Below, one piece after another: positions 36,090 to 44,887 of a DNA stretch of 64,000 bases. The first letter of the stretch is position 1. Each line of letters begins with the position of its first letter. The notes under the pieces were generated by a model, which searched no databases, was not told the DNA's origin, and saw only the letters and a program-made list of their open reading frames with translations. The stretch spans positions 1-64,000 of the forward strand of contig NZ_JACJPO010000047.1 in the NCBI RefSeq assembly GCF_014696105.1, written 5' to 3'. The stretch comes from Microcoleus sp. FACHB-1515. Its GTDB lineage: Bacteria; Cyanobacteriota; Cyanobacteriia; Elainellales; Elainellaceae. The position numbers and the translations under genes are program-made.

Positions 36090-37877
36090 ATGCGAAGCTA
36101 CTACTGCGGCCAGATCCGCCCCGAACATATTGGAGAAACCGTCACCCTTTATGGTTGGGTCGATCGCCGTCGCGATCATGGCGGCGTGATTTTTCTAGAC
36201 TTGCGCGATCGATCGGGCATCGCCCAAATTGTCAGCGATCCAGAGCGAACGCCGACTTCTTATGATGCGGCAGACGCGCTGCGAAACGAGTACGTGGTGC
36301 GGATTACGGGTCGCGTCACCCGTCGCCCCGATGAATCGCTCAATCCCCGCTTGGCAACAGGCGAAGTGGAAATTTATGCCGAAGAAATTGAACTGCTGAA
36401 TGCCGTTCGCAAACAGCTTCCGTTTCAGGTGTCAACGGCAGATACCGAAACGGTGCGCGAAGATCTGCGCCTGAAATATCGCTATTTGGATCTCAGACGC
36501 GATCGCATGAGCCGTAACCTACAGTTGCGCCATCAGATCGTCAAAGCGATTCGCCGCTATCTTGAAGATGCCGAAGGCTTCATCGAAGTGGAAACGCCAA
36601 TGCTGACGCGATCGACGCCGGAAGGCGCTCGCGATTTTCTCGTTCCCAGCCGCGTCAATCCGGGTGAATTTTTCGCTCTGCCGCAGTCGCCGCAGCTTTT
36701 CAAGCAGCTTTTGATGGTGTCGGGACTCGATCGCTACTATCAGATCGCTCGCTGCTTTCGCGATGAAGACCTCAGAGCCGATCGCCAGCCGGAATTTACG
36801 CAGCTTGATATGGAAATGAGTTTCATGTCGGTCGAGGAAATCATCGACCTGAACGAAAAACTCGTCTGCCACATCTTCAAAACGGTTAAAGAGATCGAGT
36901 TGCCGCGCCCTTTTCCGCGCCTCACCTATGTCGAAGCAATGGATCGTTACGGCAGCGACAAACCCGATACGCGCTACGGACTGGAACTCGTTGATGTTTC
37001 CGATTTGCTCAAAGATTCAGGATTTAAGGTATTTTCGGGCGCGATCGCCAGCGGTGGCATCGTCAAAATTCTGCCGATTCCCGGTGGCAATGATGCAATC
37101 TCGAATGTGCGAATCAAACCGGGCGGCGATCTGTTTAATGAAGCAGCCTCGGCAGGTGCAAAAGGTTTGGCCTACATTCGCGTCCGCGACGATGGCGAAA
37201 TTGACACGATCGGCGCGATCAAAGACAACCTCAGTCCGGAACAAAAAGCGGAACTGCTGGAGCGAACCGGAGCCAAACCCGGACATCTGCTGCTGTTTGG
37301 TGCAGGCGATACGAATACGGTCAACAAAACGCTCGATCGACTGCGGCAAACGATCGCTCGTGAACTGAATCTGATTCCACCGGACAAAATTAATTTGCTG
37401 TGGATCACCGACTTCCCAATGTTCGAGTGGAATGCAGATGAAAAGCGATTGGAAGCACTGCATCACCCGTTCACCGCTCCGCATCCTGACGATCTAGCCG
37501 ACCTGAAAACGGCTCGCGCTCAAGCGTATGATTTGGTGTTCAACGGCTTTGAGATTGGCGGCGGCAGTCGGCGGATCTATCAGCCAGATTTGCAGCAGCA
37601 AGTCTTTGAAACGATCGGGCTTTCGGCTGAAGAAGCGCACAACAAATTCGGCTTTCTGCTCGAAGCGTTTGAGTACGGAACGCCTCCACACGGCGGCATT
37701 GCCTATGGACTCGATCGCCTCGTGATGCTGCTGGCCGGAGAAGAATCGATTCGCGATGCGATCGCCTTTCCAAAAACGCAGCAGGCTCGCTGTTTGCTGA
37801 CAAATGCACCTTCAACAGTAGATGACAAGCAGTTGAAAGAGTTGCAGATTGCCACGACGAATAAGCCGAAGTCGTAG
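36090..37877 (+). CDS. aspS: Aspartyl-tRNA synthetase
   Basis: Class IIb aminoacyl-tRNA synthetase charging tRNA with aspartate. The 595-aa protein has an N-terminal OB-fold anticodon-binding domain ([22 protein letters not shown], about 22-43), motif 2 around [32 protein letters not shown], a bacterial GAD insertion (about 290-420) and motif 3 ([13 protein letters not shown]). Length and the GAD domain mark the bacterial type. Whether it is discriminating or also charges tRNA-Asn depends on the presence of GatCAB and AsnRS elsewhere. Confidence 0.97.
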   Translation: MRSYYCGQIRPEHIGETVTLYGWVDRRRDHGGVIFLDLRDRSGIAQIVSDPERTPTSYDAADALRNEYVVRITGRVTRRPDESLNPRLATGEVEIYAEEIELLNAVRKQLPFQVSTADTETVREDLRLKYRYLDLRRDRMSRNLQLRHQIVKAIRRYLEDAEGFIEVETPMLTRSTPEGARDFLVPSRVNPGEFFALPQSPQLFKQLLMVSGLDRYYQIARCFRDEDLRADRQPEFTQLDMEMSFMSVEEIIDLNEKLVCHIFKTVKEIELPRPFPRLTYVEAMDRYGSDKPDTRYGLELVDVSDLLKDSGFKVFSGAIASGGIVKILPIPGGNDAISNVRIKPGGDLFNEAASAGAKGLAYIRVRDDGEIDTIGAIKDNLSPEQKAELLERTGAKPGHLLLFGAGDTNTVNKTLDRLRQTIARELNLIPPDKINLLWITDFPMFEWNADEKRLEALHHPFTAPHPDDLADLKTARAQAYDLVFNGFEIGGGSRRIYQPDLQQQVFETIGLSAEEAHNKFGFLLEAFEYGTPPHGGIAYGLDRLVMLLAGEESIRDAIAFPKTQQARCLLTNAPSTVDDKQLKELQIATTNKPKS

Positions 37878-37943
37878 GGGCGATCGACAGGCTGGGGCTG
37901 AGGTGAAGCTGGTAGATGCACAAGAGATACCAGCGCTGCGAAC

Positions 37944-38777
37944 CTACTGCGGAGCAGCAAGCTTCAATGTCCAGTAGTGTTGCCATTGCTCAGTGCCCAG
38001 ATCGTCCGAGAGGAAAACATGTCCCACGCCGATTTCTCGCATGTTGGGATTCAGCATGTTGGCTCGATGTCCGGGACTGTTGCTCCAGCCGTCTACAACC
38101 AAAGCAGCCGTTGCATAGCCCGCCGCGATATTTTCCGCCGCAGTCGAAAATTGATATCCGGCGGCGCGAATGCGCTGATCAAAGGTCGTACCGTCTTTAT
38201 TGTTGTGGCTATAGAAATCTTGCGAGGCCATGTTTTGGCTGTGTCCTTGAGCAGCAGCATTGAGCCGTCTGTTCAGCCGCACCGAAGTCAGGCCGTTGCG
38301 CGATCGAAAATCGTTGACGAGTGACAAAACCTGCTCGGCCACGCTGGGGGCGGGAGGTGTGGAAGGCAATCCTTTGATTGGTGCTGCCGCAGTGGTTGCC
38401 AAGCTCAAACGGTAGTTGTTTGTGCCGCGTCCGGTTGTGGAAACTTGCAGAAAATAAGTTCCTGCCGCGAGATTCGACTGAATTGCTTTTCCCTGCGGAC
38501 GCATCCGTTCGGCTGCGATCGCTTCACCTGCATCGATCAGCCCGTTTCGATTGCGGTCTTGGATCAGTTGCAGATTTGCTCCCCGACCGGAGCTTCTAAA
38601 CTGCAAGTTGAGTTTGCTGGTGTTTGTCAAGCTGAAGCTGAATAAGTCGCTGCGGTTTTTCGCACTGACGCGATCGCGAATCGTAGCCGCATCCGAAATT
38701 GGCACGGCAGCATTCAGATTGCGCTGACCAGATTGCATCATGACTCTGTCCGAAAAGTACTTTTCCAGGTAAGCCAT
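37944..38777 (-). CDS. CAP/SCP-domain protein with an N-terminal pre-peptidase-like domain
   Basis: A 277-aa protein. The first 130 residues resemble a bacterial pre-peptidase C-terminal type beta-sandwich, containing an EF-hand-like calcium loop DRNRNGLIDAGE. The C-terminal 130 residues are a CAP/SCP (PR-1) domain with LNAAAQGHSQNMA, FYSHNNKDGT, AAENIAAGY and SPGHRANMLNPN motifs, including the paired histidines typical of the CAP cavity. It has no obvious signal peptide, though extracellular action is expected from the domains. The start is uncertain (ATG 38777 used; ATG 38741 and a TTG at 38858 are possible). Confidence 0.85.
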   Translation of the reverse strand: MAYLEKYFSDRVMMQSGQRNLNAAVPISDAATIRDRVSAKNRSDLFSFSLTNTSKLNLQFRSSGRGANLQLIQDRNRNGLIDAGEAIAAERMRPQGKAIQSNLAAGTYFLQVSTTGRGTNNYRLSLATTAAAPIKGLPSTPPAPSVAEQVLSLVNDFRSRNGLTSVRLNRRLNAAAQGHSQNMASQDFYSHNNKDGTTFDQRIRAAGYQFSTAAENIAAGYATAALVVDGWSNSPGHRANMLNPNMREIGVGHVFLSDDLGTEQWQHYWTLKLAAPQ

Positions 38778-39048
38778 CGGACTTGGCGATCGCCAACCTG
38801 GAATGTACGGATGTTCCAACTTCTCAGATCGGACGGCAAACGAAGCGATCGACTTCAACGAGGCGGAATCGCTGGCTTAAATTTTGCAATTACAAATTTC
38901 ATCCCTCCGCGAAATCTTGGAGGATTCCTGCCGATTCTGGGTAGTATAGTTTTGACGGCAGCGCATTCCCGCGATCGAAATTGGCTTGCTCTTTGCACGT
39001 TGAGCCAGCGGCGGATGGTTGTTTGAGTTCTAAAACTGTCATTTTTTT

Positions 39049-39732
39049 ATGCAGACTGAAGCTTTCAGTAAGCTTTTCCCGCTTTTCAACGCCGCCAGTC
39101 CCGACACGCTCGACTGGCTGCTGTCGATCGCCACTGAACACGACTATCCTGCCGATCGCGCCGTGCTGATGGAAGATGCGTGGGGTAACGCTGTGTATTT
39201 TGTCGAATCTGGCTGGGTGAAGGTGCGGCGACATGCAGGCGAAGCCGTCGTTACGCTGGCAATTTTGGGACAGGGTGATTTCTTTGGGGAAATGGCAATT
39301 CTCGACGAGTCGCCGCGATCGACTGATGTGGTTGCCCTCTCACCTGTCAAGCTGCTCAGCATTTCTGCCCAAAAGTTTATCCAAACCTTGTTTCGCGATT
39401 CGCAGCTTCACCACCGAATGCTGCAACTCATGGTGCGCCGTTTGCGCCAAACCAACTTTCGCTTTCAGCTCCGCCAGCAGCGACCCGCCATCAAGCTCGC
39501 CAATACGCTTTTGGCATTGGGGGAAAACTACGGTCAGCAATCGCCACAGGGAACCGACATTTTCAACATTCCCACCAAAGATTTAGCGGATGTTGCAGAC
39601 ATTCGCGAAGACGAAGCAGCCTACATCATGGAAAAGCTGCACACGAAAGGGTTAATTCAAGTCGATCCCGATCGCCAACTGATTCACCTCGTCCGCATCA
39701 AGCATCTCGCGCATTTGGCAGGTCGAATTTAA
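39049..39732 (+). CDS. Crp/Fnr-family transcriptional regulator
   Basis: A 227-aa regulator with an N-terminal cyclic nucleotide-binding fold (about 10-125) and a C-terminal winged helix (about 150-225, IPTKDLADVADIREDEAAYIMEKL). The phosphate-binding cassette reads FGEMAILDESPRSTDVV, keeping the glutamate (E81) and arginine (R90) that contact the cNMP phosphate. Cyclic-nucleotide control is therefore plausible, and the adenylate cyclase at 9280-10743 could supply the signal (inference). No Fnr-type N-terminal cysteine cluster is present. Targets cannot be read from this window. Confidence 0.88.
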   Translation: MQTEAFSKLFPLFNAASPDTLDWLLSIATEHDYPADRAVLMEDAWGNAVYFVESGWVKVRRHAGEAVVTLAILGQGDFFGEMAILDESPRSTDVVALSPVKLLSISAQKFIQTLFRDSQLHHRMLQLMVRRLRQTNFRFQLRQQRPAIKLANTLLALGENYGQQSPQGTDIFNIPTKDLADVADIREDEAAYIMEKLHTKGLIQVDPDRQLIHLVRIKHLAHLAGRI

Positions 39733-39784
39733 TCCAGGCAGGGACACGGTGACGCCATGCCCCTGTGAAGATTGGTGAATCGAT

Positions 39785-40120
39785 CTAAACCAAACCTGGG
39801 CCTTTGCCGCGATCGTCGTGGTCGCTTGTCAGCTTGCCGGATTCGTCGGTGTCGTTAATTTCCGCGAGTTCCGCTTCTCGGTCTGCGGCTTCGGCGGCTT
39901 CTTTTTCCTGCAAGTCTCCCGGTTCTTCGTAATACATTTCCGGCTCGATCGCGTAGTTGTTCACCAAGCCTTCTTTATCAACTGTGTAGCCCTCAGTGGC
40001 TGGATCAGTGTCGTCTGGTGTGTGCTTGTATTCTTCGCCTTCTCGCTCCACGCGGGCAGCCGTTTCAGCCGGAATAATGCCGCGATCGTAACTGTCAGAT
40101 TCAACGTTCGGATTGCTCAT
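39785..40120 (-). CDS. Small acidic protein of unknown function
   Basis: A 111-aa highly acidic, low-complexity protein rich in Asp and Glu with repeated polar stretches (DDTDPATEGYTVDKEG; EKEAAEAADREAELAEI). It has no signal peptide or hydrophobic segment and is likely disordered. A GGAGG Shine-Dalgarno 5 bases upstream fixes the ATG at 40120 rather than an upstream GTG. Proteins of this character in cyanobacteria are often stress-related, but I cannot assign a family. Confidence 0.68.
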   Translation of the reverse strand: MSNPNVESDSYDRGIIPAETAARVEREGEEYKHTPDDTDPATEGYTVDKEGLVNNYAIEPEMYYEEPGDLQEKEAAEAADREAELAEINDTDESGKLTSDHDDRGKGPGLV

Positions 40121-40271
40121 GTTATCCTCCACACAGATTTATTGATTTACTTGCAGTATTGAGGCGCAGTTGAAATTTTTCCACCTACCTTAAGGCTGAA
40201 ATGCTGAATGATTTCGCCGTCTATCGAAGTTGCTTGCTTCAAGTCAGAACTACGATCGCAAGTGCGCTCAT

Positions 40272-40772
40272 CTAAAACAAATTGCGCCACTGCTGCTCGA
40301 TTGCAGCGGCTTCCGGCGTTCCTTCTAGCGGAAACATCGGCAAAAAATCTTTATCGGTTTGAACTTCGTAAGGACCCTCTTTAATTTCCAGCATCACGGT
40401 ATTGGGCTGAAGTGCGACCAGGGTGTGATAGGTTCCTTCAGCCAGTTCAACCGCGCGAGTTGCACCTTCTGCACTGAGCCGTTCTGTGTCAATCGGTTCG
40501 CCTTCTCCATTCATCACGATCAAACCGATCGCCCCTTGAATCACCAGGAAAAACTCAAAGCCGTTCACATCGGGAACGCGCTGGTGGCGATGTGGGCGCA
40601 CATAGGTTCCGGGCTGCAACACGTTGAGAAATCGCTGAACGCGCTCAGAATGCTCGTGGAAGTTATAGTTCTGCCGCTGCCGCGAATTCGATCGCGCCTG
40701 GTCTGCGATCGAGTCCATCAGGTCTTGAGTCAAGCGTTTGAGCGGCAGCGGTTCCACGAGCAGTTTTGGCAA
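40272..40772 (-). CDS. Cupin-fold metalloprotein, WbuC family
   Basis: A 166-aa single-domain cupin. The metal-binding motif appears as RPHRHQRVPDVNGFEFFLVIQG (histidines near residues 61 and 63, acid residue downstream) with a second cupin strand at TYHTLVAL. This pattern matches the WbuC family, found near surface-polysaccharide genes in other bacteria; the reaction is unknown. No polysaccharide locus surrounds it here. Confidence 0.8.
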   Translation of the reverse strand: MPKLLVEPLPLKRLTQDLMDSIADQARSNSRQRQNYNFHEHSERVQRFLNVLQPGTYVRPHRHQRVPDVNGFEFFLVIQGAIGLIVMNGEGEPIDTERLSAEGATRAVELAEGTYHTLVALQPNTVMLEIKEGPYEVQTDKDFLPMFPLEGTPEAAAIEQQWRNLF

Positions 40773-41301
40773 GACGATGGAGGCTAGCCTAGCGCAGGAT
40801 CACAGTTGGAGGCAAATGCGATCGCGACTGAATGAGCACACAAATCTATCAGCGGAGAGAAGGCAGCGGTAAAGTGGCAATTGTCTAGCACAAACTATTA
40901 AAAATGCCTGTGACGACCTACTCAAATTGGTAGAAAAGATTAATTTTGACTGTAAAGAAGAATTTTGTAATTTATCACACAAATTATGAGCAATTTGCCT
41001 GAAACAACGAGCGATCCTCGATCGAAAAGTGTCGCCGCTGCTGCTAATTGCCGGGTGAGTTGATGGAGTTGCGATCGCTGTTTTGTCTCTTCCTCAAGAC
41101 GGGGATCGCCCAGTGTGCAAGCGATCCCCGTCTTTCTACGGAGGAGTTGATGTTGCCACTTTCGGAAAAGGCTGACATAATTAAACTGATTGATAAGTAA
41201 CGTTTCTCGGTGCAATCTAACTTCAAATTTGTTTGCTGAATTCTGAGCCGTTACTTCCGAGAATAACCAAGTTCAATATTCTTTTTCGCGAGTTAAAACC
41301 C
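40773..41301. other. Intergenic region containing a strong hairpin
   Basis: This 529-bp region contains no supported protein gene. Its main feature is the perfect 14-bp inverted repeat at 41096-41134, listed separately. GAGTTGATG occurs on both sides of the hairpin (41057-41065 and 41143-41152, approximately), which might mark a small inserted or duplicated segment. Confidence 0.45.
41096..41134. terminator. Perfect 14-bp stem hairpin, possible terminator of an unannotated transcript
   Basis: AAGACGGGGATCGC (41096-41109) pairs exactly with GCGATCCCCGTCTT (41121-41134) across an 11-base loop, followed by TCT. No protein gene ends nearby on either strand, so it may end a small RNA or be a structural repeat. 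Confidence 0.55.
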
Positions 41302-41511
41302 ATGCTGTTAGAAACCCCTAAGTTCGAGGAACTCAAGACGCCAGCAGTGCAGTCGATTCACTGCCCCAACTGCGGCAGCTTTGCCAAGCGCCATTTGCTC
41401 GCGAGCGAAAAGACGCAGACCGAATGCCCGACCTGCGACTATTTCATGCTGACCTGCTCGCGCACAGGCAGCGTCCTCGAAGCGTATGCGCCCGGAATGT
41501 GGATGCGTTAG
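41302..41511 (+). CDS. Small zinc-ribbon protein
   Basis: A 69-aa protein with two CPxC knuckles (C21/C24 in HCPNCGS and C42/C45 in ECPTCDY), a typical zinc ribbon. The C-terminal VLEAYAPGMW is hydrophobic. It resembles small replication-restart or PriA-associated zinc-ribbon proteins annotated in cyanobacteria, but the function is not established. The frame is open upstream; the ATG at 41302 is the first in a conserved-looking part. It is convergent with rlmN, 6 bp away. Confidence 0.78.
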   Translation: MLLETPKFEELKTPAVQSIHCPNCGSFAKRHLLASEKTQTECPTCDYFMLTCSRTGSVLEAYAPGMWMR

Positions 41512-41517
41512 ATCGAT

Positions 41518-42576
41518 TTAAGCGCGACCAAGTTGCGCCTGTGACGCTCGCAACTGCCCACAGGCCGCATCTGCTTCTAGACCGCGCGATCGCCGCACAC
41601 TCACCGCAATGTGCCGATCCTGCAATGCCTGCACAAACGCTTGAATGCTGCGGGGATCAGGCCGCTTGTAGCTGACTTCACGAATCGGATTGTATGGAAT
41701 CAGGTTGACGTGACTTTGAAAGCCGCGCAGCAATGCGGCCAGTTCGATCGCATGTTCCAGTCGGTCATTCAAGCCGCCCAGCAAAATATATTCAAAGCTG
41801 ACGCGCCGTCCGGTCGTCTGCACATATTCCTGACATTCAACCAGCAGCGCTTGGATCGAAAACTTGTGAGCACTCGGAATTAGCTGTTCACGCAGTGCTT
41901 GGTTCGAGGCGTGGAGACTCACAGCTAAGGTCGCCTGAAGCTGATGCTGCGCTAGTCGGCGGATCGCGTTGGGAATGCCCACTGTGGAAATGGTGATCGA
42001 TCGCGCCCCAATGCCGATGTCTTCGTTGATCGATCGCACAGCCACCAGCACATTCTCAACATTTAGCAGCGGCTCGCCCATGCCCATAAACACAATGTTG
42101 CTGACCCGCTGCCCAAAATCTTCCTGGACGGTCAACACCTGATCGACAATTTCATGCGGAGCAAGATTGCGTAAAAAGCCGCCTTTTCCGGTCGCGCAAA
42201 AATCGCAGCCCATCGGACAGCCGACCTGAGAGGAAACGCAAACCGTCAGCCGCTTTTCAGTCGGAATCCCGACCGTCTCGATAATCTGTCCGTCCGCCAT
42301 CCGCAGCAGAAATTTTACCGTGCCGTCCGGAGCCGCCGATCGATAGTGCAGTTCCGATCGCCCAATTGCCACGTCCGCCATGCTCGATCGCCACGCCTTC
42401 GGAAACACCGAAATGTCCGCGATCGATCTAGCTCCCTGCTGGTAAATCCACTGATGCAGTTGTTTTCCGCGATAGGCAGGCTGGCCGTGCTGCTGCACCC
42501 AAGCGCTGAGTTCCGCTAGGGACATACCCAACAGCGGCGTTTGCGTAGCGGTTTGTTCTAAAAGTTCAGTCGTCAT
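41518..42576 (-). CDS. rlmN: Dual-specificity RNA methyltransferase RlmN
   Basis: Radical SAM enzyme forming 2-methyladenosine in 23S rRNA and some tRNAs. The 352-aa protein has the radical SAM cluster motif CxxxCxxC at C120, C124 and C127 ([14 protein letters not shown]). The two mechanistic cysteines are C113 (which acts in methyl transfer) and C339, at the expected spacing. The N-terminal [14 protein letters not shown] helix is the accessory RNA-binding domain. Its length matches RlmN rather than the antibiotic-resistance enzyme Cfr; placement against Cfr is by overall resemblance. Confidence 0.95.
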   Translation of the reverse strand: MTTELLEQTATQTPLLGMSLAELSAWVQQHGQPAYRGKQLHQWIYQQGARSIADISVFPKAWRSSMADVAIGRSELHYRSAAPDGTVKFLLRMADGQIIETVGIPTEKRLTVCVSSQVGCPMGCDFCATGKGGFLRNLAPHEIVDQVLTVQEDFGQRVSNIVFMGMGEPLLNVENVLVAVRSINEDIGIGARSITISTVGIPNAIRRLAQHQLQATLAVSLHASNQALREQLIPSAHKFSIQALLVECQEYVQTTGRRVSFEYILLGGLNDRLEHAIELAALLRGFQSHVNLIPYNPIREVSYKRPDPRSIQAFVQALQDRHIAVSVRRSRGLEADAACGQLRASQAQLGRA

Positions 42577-42629
42577 GGTGCGATCGATCGGTCTGTTTCG
42601 ATCTTAGCGGCTGCGATCGCCAGACGGCG

Positions 42630-43358
42630 TTATTTTTTAGGGCGATCGCTCCTCATATTTGATCCGCGACTGGTTGGATCGATCGGTTTAGCAGGAGGTG
42701 GATCTACCTGAAGCTGCGATCGCCCGTTGCGAATGACGCGAATCATTTCGGCTAGCTGCTGCTCCATGTCGCGCAGGACGCGATCGGCGTAGGCATCCGC
42801 TCCGGCTTGGACATCTTCGCACTCCGCGATCGTGATGCGGCGCATTTCCTCTAAATCTTGCTGAGCCTGACGGCGCATTCGCTCGATGTCGGCCATCGTT
42901 TGCTCTTGAGCGGCTTCGCATTCTTGCTGAACGCGCTGGCGGATTTGTTGCGCTTCCAGTTCTGCTTGGCGAATCAAGCCCATTTCGTCCAGAATTTGGG
43001 CGGCGCGGCGTTCGGCAGATTCCAAAATTTCTTGCGCGTACTGTTCGGCTTCCAGCAAAATTTCGTCTTTGTGGCGTACCACTTCGGCAGCTTCCTGAAA
43101 GGCAGCGGGCAAACCAAGGCGAATTAGATCAAGCTGGTCGAGAATTTGCTCTTCGTCGATCAGCGTCCGCCGACTGAGGGGAATGCGCGGACTGTCGAGG
43201 ATCATTTCTTCGAGCTTGTTTAGCTCGGTGGGAATGTCTACCGTTCCTCGTGCTGCATCTCCATAGGCAGTTCCATCTTGCGGACTGGCTCCGTTACGGT
43301 TGGCGTCGCCACTGCTTCGAGCGGCGCTGTTGGAGGTGGAGGAGTCTGGACGTAGCAT
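42630..43358 (-). CDS. Long coiled-coil protein (DivIVA/ATP synthase b-like)
   Basis: A 242-aa protein. After a low-complexity N-terminus (1-40), residues 45-75 carry [21 protein letters not shown] and [12 protein letters not shown]. About 120 residues of charged heptads follow (85-210), predicting a long coiled coil. Databases often label such proteins DivIVA-domain or F0 subunit B-like; both labels are weak. Its 5' end overlaps the 3' end of coaD by 121 bp on the same strand, so the true start may be internal, though MLRPDSS looks family-like. A cell-shape or division scaffold role is possible but unproven. Confidence 0.7.
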   Translation of the reverse strand: MLRPDSSTSNSAARSSGDANRNGASPQDGTAYGDAARGTVDIPTELNKLEEMILDSPRIPLSRRTLIDEEQILDQLDLIRLGLPAAFQEAAEVVRHKDEILLEAEQYAQEILESAERRAAQILDEMGLIRQAELEAQQIRQRVQQECEAAQEQTMADIERMRRQAQQDLEEMRRITIAECEDVQAGADAYADRVLRDMEQQLAEMIRVIRNGRSQLQVDPPPAKPIDPTSRGSNMRSDRPKK

Positions 43359-43819
43359 CGGTGGATGTCCAAAGCAACAGATGAAGGAACAAGGTGGTCG
43401 ATCGGGCCGCCAAAGCGAGCAATTTCTTTGACCTGACTACTGCTAAGGAAGCTGTATTCGGTTGAAGTTGCCAGAAAAACCGTTTCGACGCGATCGGACA
43501 GGGTTTTGTTAGTATGCGCCATTTGTAGCTCTTTCTCAAAATCAGAAACAGCCCGCAGGCCGCGCAGCAAGACGCGAGCTTGACGCAGTTGGGCATAGGT
43601 GACGGTTAATCCGTCAAAGCTGTCTACTTCGACATTTGGCAAGTGCTGGGTCGATCGCTGGATCTGCTCTACTCGCTTTTGTACCGTAAACAGCGGCGTC
43701 TTGCTGGGATTGGACATGACCACGACGATCACTTGCTCATAAAGCTGACAGCCCCGCTCAATGATGTCGAGATGGCCGAGGGTAATTGGGTCGAAGCTAC
43801 CAGGGTAGATTGCAATCAC
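43238..43819 (-). CDS. coaD: Pantetheine-phosphate adenylyltransferase
   Basis: Coenzyme A biosynthesis enzyme (phosphopantetheine plus ATP to dephospho-CoA). The 193-aa protein has the nucleotidyltransferase motif [12 protein letters not shown] near the start, the [12 protein letters not shown] segment and the [16 protein letters not shown] motif. The C-terminus is extended beyond about residue 158 by a Pro/Thr/Glu-rich tail of 36 residues that is encoded within the overlap with the next gene. The GTG at 43819 begins at the conserved strand; the frame upstream is open but unlike the family. Confidence 0.94.
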   Translation of the reverse strand: MIAIYPGSFDPITLGHLDIIERGCQLYEQVIVVVMSNPSKTPLFTVQKRVEQIQRSTQHLPNVEVDSFDGLTVTYAQLRQARVLLRGLRAVSDFEKELQMAHTNKTLSDRVETVFLATSTEYSFLSSSQVKEIARFGGPIDHLVPSSVALDIHRCYVQTPPPPTAPLEAVATPTVTEPVRKMELPMEMQHEER

Positions 43820-44011
43820 GGCTGATGCAAGCGCAAAGGATCTGACGCTGATTATACCGGACGCTTCGATCGCAATTCCTGCGGGCATCTGGTCAACAAT
43901 CGCACAAGTGACGAAGGGCGATCGTGCCCATCTTGCAATCATTCTCCAGTGACTGACTCAATCAATTCACTTGGCTTCTGCCTTGACACTGCTGCAACTA
44001 AAATCTTCCTT

Positions 44012-44173
44012 TCAAGTTTGTTTATCACCACTCTTCATCTGGTCCAGGCGCTCTCTCAGAAGGGTGCGAATTTTGCCAGCTAAGGATAGTTCTTGCCATG
44101 CAACATCGGTACGGCAATCGATCTGCTCACGCATATCGCTGACATCGACGCTGATTCTGTCCTTCTGTGCCAT
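44012..44173 (-). CDS. Tiny ribbon-helix-helix-like protein, second gene of a pair
   Basis: A 53-codon frame with ATG at 44173. The protein starts MAQKDRISVDVSDM, then a segment like a helix-turn-helix (TDVAWQELSLAGKIRTLLRERL). An N-terminal beta strand (RISVDV) followed by two helices is the layout of CopG/Arc-type ribbon-helix-helix proteins. It lies 26 bp after the related-looking 44200-44373 gene on the same strand. It may be a partner, a second regulator or a degraded copy. No toxin gene is recognisable. Confidence that it is translated is moderate because of its length. Confidence 0.5.
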   Translation of the reverse strand: MAQKDRISVDVSDMREQIDCRTDVAWQELSLAGKIRTLLRERLDQMKSGDKQT

Positions 44174-44199
44174 GTACCGCTTCAGTCTTTACATTGCTG

Positions 44200-44373
44200 C
44201 TACTCAAACTTTTCTTCTCTTTTCAAATGATCTAAACGGGCTTTTACCGCTTCTTTCAGTAGAATGTTTGCCATTTGCGAGACAGATCGCTGTTCGTGGT
44301 CTGCCAGGATCTTCAAATCCCGCTTCAAATCATCGTCAGCATAAATACTTAACTTAGGAGCTTTCGCTGGCAT
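44200..44373 (-). CDS. CopG-like ribbon-helix-helix protein
   Basis: A 57-aa protein from ATG 44373: MPAKAPKLSIYADDDLKRDL, then LADHEQRSVSQMANILLKEAVKARLDHLKRE. The strand KLSIYAD and helix RSVSQMANILLKEAV are the classic ribbon-helix-helix DNA-binding pattern, as in CopG-type antitoxins or plasmid regulators. It is followed 26 bp later by a second tiny gene of similar architecture. The lack of a toxin-sized reading frame argues that this is a small regulator, or an antitoxin that has lost its toxin. Confidence 0.68.
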   Translation of the reverse strand: MPAKAPKLSIYADDDLKRDLKILADHEQRSVSQMANILLKEAVKARLDHLKREEKFE

Positions 44374-44519
44374 ATTGACTGACCAGAAGTGCAGAACTGA
44401 CAGCACTTTCATCGATCGATCGTACCGCTATTCACTCTACCGAGCGTCACCGAGCATCAATCTCAAGGTCTACTTAGAGTTACCTAGAAGTTTATAGAGT
44501 TGTTTTGCGTTACCTGTGG

Positions 44520-44594
44520 TATGCTGCAAATGACAACCAAAACAACACCCGTGCGATCGAGCTTGGAACCGAGACCGCACGGGTGTTGTTTCTA
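44520..44594 (+). ncRNA. Candidate small RNA ending in a strong intrinsic terminator
   Basis: TATGCT (44520-44525) resembles a -10 box, which would start a transcript around 44532. AACAACACCCGTGCG (44541-44555) and CGCACGGGTGTTGTT (44576-44590) form a perfect 15-bp stem with an inner CTTGG/CCGAG stem, followed by TCT. No protein gene ends just upstream on the plus strand, so the hairpin may terminate a short non-coding RNA of about 60 nt. Alternatively it is the terminator of an unrecognised minus-strand transcript. It lies 24 bp before the gene at 44618. Confidence 0.45.
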
Positions 44595-44617
44595 CACGCA
44601 ACGGTAGTTTTTCCATG

Positions 44618-44887
44618 ATGCCAGAAGATTCACCGGAATTTGATGCCGGATCAGACCACGATTTGATATTGGAGGCTTACAAGCGCAGAGCCGAGCGGCG
44701 ACTGGTCGATGAACTGCTTGATGCGATTCGGCAGGCAAACGAACCGCGACCCTTGGTGATTTTGGAGCGGCAGCAGGCTGATTTTTTGCGGAATTTGATG
44801 CTGGATTTGATTGCCGGAAATGAATCGGCTCGGTTTGCGATCGATCGACTCCGCATCGGGCTGGATTTACTTGATGGGCGCACCTAG
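44618..44887 (+). CDS. Small conserved-looking protein of unknown function (89 aa)
   Basis: An 89-aa helical, charged protein (MPEDSPEFDAGSDHDLILEA, then a region rich in Arg, Leu and Asp ending DRLRIGLDLLDGRT). Predicted helices span about 20-45, 50-66 and 70-85. I do not recognise a family and see no metal or catalytic motif. It overlaps the 3' end of convergent dnaG by 4 bp. An alternative ATG is one codon upstream. Confidence 0.62.
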   Translation: MPEDSPEFDAGSDHDLILEAYKRRAERRLVDELLDAIRQANEPRPLVILERQQADFLRNLMLDLIAGNESARFAIDRLRIGLDLLDGRT

